39,250 bases of DNA, taken from positions 1 to 39,250 of IMG/VR virus record IMGVR_UViG_3300036846_001055, one strand, 5' to 3'. This DNA comes from a virus. The notes beneath the pieces were generated by a model. That model was not told the DNA's origin and did no database searches. It saw only the letters and a program-made list of their open reading frames with translations. This document shows positions 7,292 to 15,800 of this stretch, in pieces (position 1 is the first letter of the stretch; each line of letters begins with the position of its first letter). The position numbers and the translations under genes were made by a program.

Positions 7292-9819
7292 ACATCATGA
7301 AATGGCTTTGTGCCTGGTTCGTTCCCGTACTGTTCATAGCTGTTACAACTTTTACAGTCGGGGCTCAGGCGCAGACCACATCGAACAATCCTTCGACCGC
7401 GAAGATGGGCATCGATCACACCAGCGATCCAGAGCCGGTGTTTGTGCAGGACGCTTCCAGGATCTGGGCGCAGATGGGTTCGGTCAACAAGACCACCCAC
7501 ACCTTCACCCCGGTCGGCGGCGCGTCAGGCGGCGGTGGCGGCGGCGGCGGATTATCGGAAGGGCCATGGGGCTCGCCGCCGCCTGGTTATGCAACCTACA
7601 TCGGCATTCTGGCCGACCCGTCCGGCAATATGATCGGCCCGAAAGGCTCGATCTGGGGCACGCCGCCAAGCGGCGGCACAGTGCTCGATGTCAACGCCAA
7701 TGTGCTCAACGTCGCGCATATCATTTGCGATTCCGGCTGTAGCGGCGGCACGGGCTCGGGCTCGAATGCTTCGGTCGGCGCGATCCCCGGCACGGCGCCG
7801 ACCTCCGCGACCTATCAGGGCATGCTGGTCAGCGGCGGCGGCATGGTCGGCGTCAGCGGTTCGCCTTGGGGCACCGCGCCGACTGGGCTCAATGTCTTGG
7901 GCGTCAACGCCCAGATCTTAGGGGCGCTGCCCGGATTCGCATCGACGCCGTCGTTCAATTGCGCTTCCGGCTGCACCAGCGGCGGCGGTCCAGTGACTGC
8001 GGCGAGCGGCGCCTATGCCGATGGCGCGCTGATCACCATGGGGACCAAAGCCGACCCGGCCTGGACGACCGGGTCTGGCTCGGAAATCGCGATCTTAAAG
8101 ACGATCGCCGGCTCAGTCGCAGCGCTGCCGCCCAATGCGTCGACCGCCTCCAATCAGACCAGCGGCAGCCAGAAGACCCAGATTGTTGATAGCGGCGGCA
8201 CGGTGATTGGTTCAACCAGCGGCGGCTTTAACGTCAATTGCGTCGCCGGCTGCTCGGGCGGCACCGGAGGCTCGAATGCGTCGGTCGGCGTGGTCTCACC
8301 GCCGGCCCCGGCCCCGACGTCCGCCACCTTCAACGGCATGCTGATCTCCGGCGGCAATATGGTCGGCGCATCCGGCTCGGTCTGGGGAACCGCTCCGACG
8401 ACGCTGAACGTGTTTGGCGTCAACGCCAATGTGCTGTCTTCCGTTCTGCCGCCCAATGCGGCGACCGCGTCCGGTCAACCGACGCTCAACGCCGATGGCG
8501 GCGCTCAGGCTCACATCATGAATTTCCCAGCCACCCAGCCGATCAGCGCGGCTTCACTGCCGCTGCCGGCTGGTGCGGCGAACTCCGCTAATCAGACCAA
8601 CGGCACCCAGCAAACTAAGATTGTCGACGGCACCAATGTCATCGGCGTGACTGGCCATCCTTTGTTGGTCGCTTGTCCCGATGGCACGGCGACCTGTTTC
8701 GGCTCGACCGGCGGCGGTGGCGGCGGCAACGTCAACATCACCCAATGGGCGACTCAGACTGTCGGCAATCCATCGACTTATGGCGTCGCGCCGACCGGCT
8801 TGTTTCCCGGAACGAATGCGTTCGTCACCAATACCGTGGCGATTAGCGCGTCGGCGTTGCCTTTGCCGAATGGCGCGGCGCAAGCTTCACTACAGGCTCC
8901 GATCAACGCTGATAATGGCAGCCAAGTCCATGTGATGAATTTCCCGGCGACGCAGCCGGTGAGCGTAGCGTCACTCCCATTGCCGGCCAATGCGGCGACG
9001 GCCTCAGGACAGCCTGCGATCAACGCTGACGGTGGCTCGCAGGTCCACGTTCAGAACTTTCCGGCGACCCAGGCTGTCTCGCAGGCGGCCTCCTCTGTGG
9101 CTTCTGGGGCCTATGTAGCTGGCGCGATGGCAGATGGGTCGATCGTCACTATGGGGACCCAGGCCGACGCGGCTTGGTCGGGCTCAGGCAGCGGCACGCA
9201 AGTCGCCATCCTCAAAAAGATCGCGACGAATACGACAGGCAGCTCGAGCACTGTGACTCAAGGTCCTCCAGGCACCGCGGCCAATGGCTGGTTCGCCAAG
9301 GTCACTGACGGGACTAATGTGTCTTCGGTCAAGGCGGCGTCGACGCCGCCGGTCGCCGCCGATCCGGCTCAGGTGGTTGCTTTGTCGCCCAATACGCCGG
9401 CGACGGCCTTCGGTGCTCCACCAACGACGACGAGTTTGGGGGCCGGCGGTACGAGCTTGCTTGGCTTTTTGGGCACGCTGACCAATCAAATGGCGAGCAG
9501 CATGGACAGCAATAATAACGCCAGAGTGGTAAGCGCGACCAACGTCACCCCAATCAATTGCTCGGTGAGCGCGACCACGACCGCGGCCAATGCGCCGAAT
9601 TTAGGCACCGCTAATATACACGGCTTCACGGTGACCAACCTCAACACCGCCAACAATGTCGGCATCAATCTGTTCGGCGCAGCGGTGATCGGCACAGCGC
9701 CGACGATCACCCTCAATGCGGCGACCCCGTCTTACACGACGCCAAATGGGTTTGGGGCGAACACCAATCTGAGTATCATTGCTTCGGCTGCAACTTCGGT
9801 GAGCTGCTGGGCATGGTGA
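7288..9819 (+). CDS. Large repeat protein with Sec-type signal peptide
   Basis: The product has 843 residues. The ATG at 7288, in an ATGA overlap, gives a classical signal peptide: MNIMKWLCAWFVPVLFIAVT, then TFTVGAQA and a likely cleavage before QTTS. The rest is Gly/Ser/Thr/Ala-rich and built from imperfect modules: (A) ATY.G.L..GGNM.G..GS.WGT.P...NVLGVNA.VL near 7591, 7810 and 8320; (B) GAYADGA.ITMGTKADPAW near 8010 and 9100; (C) INADGGSQVHVMNFPATQPV near 8480, 8900 and 9020. Modules B and C resemble repeats in phage fibre-like structural proteins. A cleavable export signal is unexpected for a virion protein. It is likely a surface or receptor-contact component. Confidence 0.8.
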   Translation: MNIMKWLCAWFVPVLFIAVTTFTVGAQAQTTSNNPSTAKMGIDHTSDPEPVFVQDASRIWAQMGSVNKTTHTFTPVGGASGGGGGGGGLSEGPWGSPPPGYATYIGILADPSGNMIGPKGSIWGTPPSGGTVLDVNANVLNVAHIICDSGCSGGTGSGSNASVGAIPGTAPTSATYQGMLVSGGGMVGVSGSPWGTAPTGLNVLGVNAQILGALPGFASTPSFNCASGCTSGGGPVTAASGAYADGALITMGTKADPAWTTGSGSEIAILKTIAGSVAALPPNASTASNQTSGSQKTQIVDSGGTVIGSTSGGFNVNCVAGCSGGTGGSNASVGVVSPPAPAPTSATFNGMLISGGNMVGASGSVWGTAPTTLNVFGVNANVLSSVLPPNAATASGQPTLNADGGAQAHIMNFPATQPISAASLPLPAGAANSANQTNGTQQTKIVDGTNVIGVTGHPLLVACPDGTATCFGSTGGGGGGNVNITQWATQTVGNPSTYGVAPTGLFPGTNAFVTNTVAISASALPLPNGAAQASLQAPINADNGSQVHVMNFPATQPVSVASLPLPANAATASGQPAINADGGSQVHVQNFPATQAVSQAASSVASGAYVAGAMADGSIVTMGTQADAAWSGSGSGTQVAILKKIATNTTGSSSTVTQGPPGTAANGWFAKVTDGTNVSSVKAASTPPVAADPAQVVALSPNTPATAFGAPPTTTSLGAGGTSLLGFLGTLTNQMASSMDSNNNARVVSATNVTPINCSVSATTTAANAPNLGTANIHGFTVTNLNTANNVGINLFGAAVIGTAPTITLNAATPSYTTPNGFGANTNLSIIASAATSVSCWAW
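7591..9105 (+). repeat. Imperfect modular repeats within the 7288 gene
   Basis: Three repeat classes alternate. Module A occurs around 7591, 7810 and 8320, with a degenerate copy near 8775; its shared DNA core includes GTCAACGCC at 7689, 7907 and 8419. Module C occurs around 8480, 8900 and 9020 with NFPATQ in each. Copies differ at many synonymous sites, so these are old duplications and not assembly artefacts. Confidence 0.7.
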
Positions 9820-12800
9820 TGCGGGCTTTAGCTTTTCTCGCCGGTTTGCTGTTCTGCACTCAGGTTTTCGCTCAGGCGGGCGCGCCTGGGTTAGGATCGA
9901 TCGGTCGTTCTGGCCTAGCTCCTTCGAAGGTCGTTGGGCCGCCGCCGACCGCGACGACCTATTACGTCTCGACAAGCGGTCTCGACACCAACGACGGCCT
10001 ATCGACGTCGACCCCGTGGCAAACGATCGGCAAGGTCAATGGCCGCACTTATGCCCCAGGAACGACCATCCTGTTCAACGGCGGTCAGACGTTTTCCGGC
10101 GGGCTTAATTTCACTGCCAGCTCTTGGAGCGGCGCGACTTTAGCGACGCCGATTACCGTTGGCAGCTATGGCACGGGCAACGCGACGATCTCGTCTGGCA
10201 CAGCGTCCGGCCTTACCGTTACGAATAACGCCGGATTTGTTGCTCAAGATCTCATATTCGTCGGCGCTGGTGCGACCAGTCACATAGATGGGATTTTCAT
10301 AAACAATAGTCAGGCTGGAAATACAAAGCTGTCTGGCATTAAATTGCAGCGGCTCGATGTGAGCGCTTATGGTTCGAGCGGGGTCCTGGTGAAGGGGAGC
10401 GCCGGAACCTCTGGCTTTAGCAATGTGACCATTTCCTATGTCGTGTCGCACGGCAATACGTTTTGGTATGCAGGAGGGCTGGGATCGGCTGGGATCAACG
10501 TTAGCAGTCCGAGTAGTGGGTGGACGTTTGGATCATCCACCCCTAGCCATACGAATGTCACGATTGATCACTGTACCGTATACGGCAATAATGGTATTTC
10601 GAGCTCGACCAATTGGACCGGATCCGGAATTTATGTTGCTGAGACCGGCACCGGAACGATCAGCAACAACTTAGCTTACAATAACGGGACCAGCGGACCA
10701 AGTTCTGTTGCTATTTGGGCGGAGGATTCGAGCAACATAACAGTTCAAGATAATGAGGCTTATGGACAGGGAACTTTCAATAATTTATTTGGCACTGGCT
10801 TCGTTTTAAGCGGCGGAATAATAAACTCTGTTGTGCAATACAATTACAGCCACGATAATTTTGGCCCTGGGTTTATGGTGGCTGCTTATTCAAACGGCTC
10901 CCCGCCACTAGCCGAAAGTGATAGTGACATTGTTCGATTTAATGTTAGCCAAGATGATGTTACCTCATCAGCGCCGAATACGCCTGCTAGCTTTGTCATT
11001 TACAATGACGGAACGGCTGGAGATGGCGGTATATCAAATCTTCAGGTTTACAATAACACGATTTATCAGTCTCATGCCGGTATGGCTATTTTGGCGACAG
11101 GCGGCGCTACGCCGTCGGATATTTCTGGGTTTTTAAGTAATAATATTTACTATACGACTGGGACCAATCCGTTCGCCATCAATTATTCCACTGGCGCAGC
11201 GACGCCGCTCACCTGGGTCGGCAATAATTATTACAACACAACTGGGGCATTCTCCTTAACCAACGGTGCGACGACCTATACCAGTCTCGCGTCCTTTCAG
11301 GCGGCGGGTTACGAGAAGGTTGGCTCGACTCCGGTCGGCACCACAGCGAATCCGCAGCTCACCACGCCTGGCGGCGGCTTAACGACCAATACGACGCCCG
11401 GAGATCCTTCGACTCAAGCTTTGGCTTATAAGCTGCTCGCTGGTTCGCCGATGCTTGGCGCCGGGCAGACGATCGCCTCACCTGGCTCGCAGGATTTTTT
11501 CAACAATACGTTGCCGGGCTCGAACAGCATCGGGGCTGACCAAAGCAGCCCGGTGTCTGTGGCGAATATGATCACGCCCCTTCTAGGCTCGACCCTGCCA
11601 ATAACAAGCGGCACGGCTACTGAATACACGACAGGGCAGCCAGCCTTAGGCCAAAACACTACGACCACGACCTCAACTAGAAAAGTCCCTATTCCGATCG
11701 CCGGAACGTTGAGCGGCTTGGCGGCAGGGATGAATGCGCCATTCACGACCGCGGCTATTTTCTCTTACCACAACGGCGCGCAAGGCACGTTGACGTGCAA
11801 TTTCTCCGCATCTCAATTTTGCAATTCAGGCTCGGCGACTGAGCATTATGCTCAGGGCGATTTGCTCAATTGGCAATGGGTTCCAGGCGGGACATGGGCG
11901 CAGACCTCTGGCCTTCCAATGCTGGTGAGCGCTCTGTTTCAAGCTGATTCAGGATCATCCACAGGGATGATTCTGTCAGGAAGTCAAACCTCTGGCACGA
12001 ACGGCGCTACCGTACATGTTTATCAGGGGTTTGGTTTTACAATAGCCAATAACACTCAGGCCACCGATCTTTTAGCCTCAACTTTAATGCCCGCTGCCGG
12101 AACCATATCGGGTTTGTATGTTCTTCCGAACGCCAGTGAGAGCGCGACTAACCCGCATACTTACACATTAATCAAGAATGGAACAGCGACGGGAATTTCA
12201 TGCACGGCCAACACGACAACCGTGACGGCTGGATGCTGCACGAATGCTGGCGGGGTCGGTAATATTGGCGGAGTGACGGCGGCGGCTTGTACAGCGGCGA
12301 CGGCGGTTTCGATTGCGGTTGGAGATACGATCTCGCTCGATATCGGCTGCCCGTCTGCGGCTTGTAACAGTGTATCGCCCGGCGCGTCAGTCCAATGGAA
12401 CCCAACAACGCCGGGGCAAGCCATTCTCGCTGTGTCAGGGGCCGGCAACTTAAATGTTGCTTCTACTACATATACTCTTGGTTTGTCTGATAATACATCA
12501 TTTTCCAATACGGAGACTAATTGGCAATTGGTTCCTAAAGTCGCCAGTACGATGACCTTGAGCAAGACAATGTTTTGCACCGTGGGGAATCCCGGAACGA
12601 CTCCAGTGCGAACAGTGAATGTGAGGTACGCGACGACGCAGGTTGCGCCGACGACCAACAGTCCAGTCACTCTTTCGGTCGGCACGGGGCAGGCTTGTCC
12701 GGGCGCGAATAGCGGCGTCTTGCTTGGCGGCAACCAGGATACGACACATTTAATTTCGCTCAATGCTGGATCTACAGTTGACTATAGTCAATCGTTTACT

Positions 12801-12857
12801 GGAGCCCCAGCCAATGCCACGAACTACAAATTCAGCTCAGTCGCGACGGTGCCATGA
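9819..12857 (+). CDS. Signal-peptide beta-helix protein with jelly-roll-like C-terminal repeats
   Basis: The product has 1012 residues. ATG at 9819 (TGATG overlap) or 9813; 9819 gives MRALAFLAGLLFCTQVFA, matching the next gene's MKALAFLLALIAFAAG. Residues about 45-580 form a right-handed parallel beta-helix (YYVSTSGLDTNDG..TPWQTI, many short N-rich turns, ending LLAGSPMLGAGQTI), a fold typical of polysaccharide depolymerases and other surface-sugar enzymes. Residues about 620-1012 contain two or three repeated beta-sandwich-like units with AG(T)LSGL...G and SVGTGQAC.G patterns. Around 10230-11160 base composition is markedly more AT-rich than the flanking genes, suggesting a transferred cassette. 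The catalytic site cannot be named from sequence alone. Confidence 0.82.
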   Translation: MRALAFLAGLLFCTQVFAQAGAPGLGSIGRSGLAPSKVVGPPPTATTYYVSTSGLDTNDGLSTSTPWQTIGKVNGRTYAPGTTILFNGGQTFSGGLNFTASSWSGATLATPITVGSYGTGNATISSGTASGLTVTNNAGFVAQDLIFVGAGATSHIDGIFINNSQAGNTKLSGIKLQRLDVSAYGSSGVLVKGSAGTSGFSNVTISYVVSHGNTFWYAGGLGSAGINVSSPSSGWTFGSSTPSHTNVTIDHCTVYGNNGISSSTNWTGSGIYVAETGTGTISNNLAYNNGTSGPSSVAIWAEDSSNITVQDNEAYGQGTFNNLFGTGFVLSGGIINSVVQYNYSHDNFGPGFMVAAYSNGSPPLAESDSDIVRFNVSQDDVTSSAPNTPASFVIYNDGTAGDGGISNLQVYNNTIYQSHAGMAILATGGATPSDISGFLSNNIYYTTGTNPFAINYSTGAATPLTWVGNNYYNTTGAFSLTNGATTYTSLASFQAAGYEKVGSTPVGTTANPQLTTPGGGLTTNTTPGDPSTQALAYKLLAGSPMLGAGQTIASPGSQDFFNNTLPGSNSIGADQSSPVSVANMITPLLGSTLPITSGTATEYTTGQPALGQNTTTTTSTRKVPIPIAGTLSGLAAGMNAPFTTAAIFSYHNGAQGTLTCNFSASQFCNSGSATEHYAQGDLLNWQWVPGGTWAQTSGLPMLVSALFQADSGSSTGMILSGSQTSGTNGATVHVYQGFGFTIANNTQATDLLASTLMPAAGTISGLYVLPNASESATNPHTYTLIKNGTATGISCTANTTTVTAGCCTNAGGVGNIGGVTAAACTAATAVSIAVGDTISLDIGCPSAACNSVSPGASVQWNPTTPGQAILAVSGAGNLNVASTTYTLGLSDNTSFSNTETNWQLVPKVASTMTLSKTMFCTVGNPGTTPVRTVNVRYATTQVAPTTNSPVTLSVGTGQACPGANSGVLLGGNQDTTHLISLNAGSTVDYSQSFTGAPANATNYKFSSVATVP

Positions 12858-15800
12858 AAGCGCTTGCCTTCCTTTTAGCTCTGATCGCCTTCGCAGCGGG
12901 CTGTGACGCTAGCTTTGCCTTGCTGCTACGCGGCAATGGTTCGACTGGCGGAGGTGGAACTGGTCCGCCGCCGGCTGGCGCGCCGGTGAGTGTGGAAATT
13001 CCACAGATCGGCGGGTTAGATTACCCTCCAGCCGGCAGTACGGTGACGTTGACCGCGCAGCCGGGAACTTGGACGAACAGTCCGACAAGCCACACCTATT
13101 CGTGGCACAAGCCGGATGGCACGGTGCTCGGCACTGGTACGAGCTTAACCCTGACGACGCCGGGCGCAGTCGGCACGATCGTTGAGCTTGATGATACAGC
13201 GACCAACGCGAGCGGCTCTGCGACGCGCACGAGCCACTGGTTCGGTCCGATTGCGTCTTCGGCGCCGGTTGGGCCCACGGAATGGGAGGTCCCCGGCAAT
13301 GGGGCTACGCAGTGTGATATTAGCCGCAGCACAGATGGTTCAAATTATCACTATGGCTGCGGTCCAACATCTCTGCCGACTTCGCCCGCGCGTTTCATCG
13401 AGAATATGCATGCGGTCTTTCCTGGCTGCACGATCCCGCCACAGTCGCCTAACTTGAGCGCTGGCCATCTGTGGTATTTCGATCCGATTAAAGGGAAGAC
13501 CCAAGCGAATGGTGGCAACGGCAGTTTAGCAAGTCCGTACAAAGACATCGCGGCGCTGACCACAGACATGACCGGTTCGGGTTATGCCTCTTCTCCCCTG
13601 TTCGGCGTTGGCGGGACTACGGTAATCCATCCGGGCGACACGATCTACATCGAACCGGGCGACGCCACGCATCCGGTTGGCTCGCTTAGTTTTACCGGCG
13701 GCCTTGGCTATAGCACGAGCGACGGCACGCAAAGCGGCACAACAGCTTTCACCTGGATCATGGGTGATCCCGCCGCCGCATCCAAGCCGGTGATAAACCA
13801 AATCACTTACACCGGCGGAGCGATAGGATTTATTTACCAGCATATAGCTGTAGAGCCGCCCACCGTGGGGGCATCGCGAAACGCTATAGTTTTCACCGGC
13901 GCAAGCAGCGCGATAGATAAGGACATTTATTTAGAGGATATAAGCATAAATGGATGGCCGGGGCACGCCAATGATCCGTGGGAGCCGTCACATTGGCCGA
14001 ACAGCGGAGGCAGCTCTGACGGCCGGGCGACTACGGGCAGCCCTGGGTTGTCGCAAAGCTTCGGTCAGGACATTCCGTCATTCAGCGCCACTATGGCGTT
14101 GCATGCGACAACGGTGACCACTTCCGCCGGAGTGAAGGTAGGGAATTATATTTGGTCAGCCAATTCCTGGCAAACGAACGGAAGCGCGACCCCGACCTCT
14201 CATCCAACCGGAATCCCAAATGGGACTGTGGTAAAGAGCATCTCCGGGACGACGGTTACTCTAGGCCCGTGCGATCCGGTCGCCGATGCCGACACTGGCT
14301 GCCCGACATCCAATTACCCAGGGTTGTCCACCAACATTCCCGGCTGCGATCCGCTCACTTCTTACAACGTTGGCTTCGGTGGCGGCACCGCCGGCGGCTG
14401 CGGCGGCTCACCCGTCGCCTGGAACGGCGCGACGCGCGCCATCAGCGGCGAGAACCTTCAATATAGCGATCGCATGGTGATTACCCCGGCGGGGTATTAT
14501 AGTCCGTGGGATTATGGTTCTGGCACATATTTCGGTGTCTGGATTAACGGTGTTGTGGATTCATCAGGAGCATTTGATCAGACGAATAGTCCAAATATTA
14601 TTACGAAATCAAAATGCTTTTCTATCAAAGATAGCTGGTTTCGCAATGTTAACGATGCCGTTAATATTTCCCGTACGACCAACACCGTATTCTACAACAA
14701 TCGAGTTAAATTTGTGGCTCAAGATGCGTTTGAGGTGTGGTCATCTCACCGCGTTTGGGTCATCCACAATCTAATAACCGATTCCACCGTCACCTGGGGG
14801 CACCAGGATTCCATTCAATTCGCCAATTCAGGCAGTCCTGCATATCTAAAGTTTTGGTATAATTCGGCTGCGATTGAGAATGAGATCGTTCAATTTACCG
14901 ACTATACTAACTATTATCCACGTCAATGGCAAGCGCCTATAATGACCGACCTTAGTTGGTGGGGTACGTATGTTGCAGATAATGTCGTAATTGCTAGGAC
15001 CAACGGCCTTCAGATAATGGGCCGGTGGAATGTGGTCGCCAATAATGATGTGTTTGGGCAGACGGCTTATGTTGGGTATCAGAAAAAGGACATCCTTAAG
15101 CCGCCGACCAATAACAGCCCAGACGCTCAAGATATGATCCCGGTTCATTCTCTTCTGGCTAATAATCTGGCCAATGGGAGCGGACGCAACCCGATCAACA
15201 ACGCTTCCTCTCAAGGAGCGAACATAGGTTGCAACCAGACAACTGGTGATTTGGACACCATACTAACAAATATTAGCTTACCCTACGTTAACTCTGGTGG
15301 GGTAGGCGGCAGCAATCTTAATTATCATTGTTTTCGCTATGAGACGAGAACGGACGATGTGCTGGGTAACGCAAATATAGGTGAATTTGAAGGCTTAAGT
15401 AATTGGACTGGTGGCGCAGCTTCAGATTGGCGGTCGGACATATCTGGGGTGTCGCCGCTTCTTATAGGCTACGATCCCCAGCCGCTTCCGACAGCCGGTC
15501 AGCCTGGCTACGGATTGTGGACGGATGGGATGTGGCTCACTTGTCTGCAAATGTCGATCATTCCATTTGAATGTCCAGCTGGTAGTCAGGGAATCTTAAA
15601 CCCGCGGCCTAATCCTAGTTGGGTGGGTCCGTTTCCATATCATACGCTTGCCGCGTCGGTGACGCGTAATAATCAATTGCCCTCTGGGCAGCCTGACAAT
15701 ACAGTGATACTGAATATCGGAAGTCCCGGCACTGGATCCTGGGTAGCCTGCACTCCTGGTCAACCCCTGCCTTCAAAGGCTTATCCAACATCTACCTGCC

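Noticed and set aside
7542-7553. GGC-rich run as a structural or regulatory element
   Set aside because: It simply encodes a poly-Gly linker in the 7288 protein.
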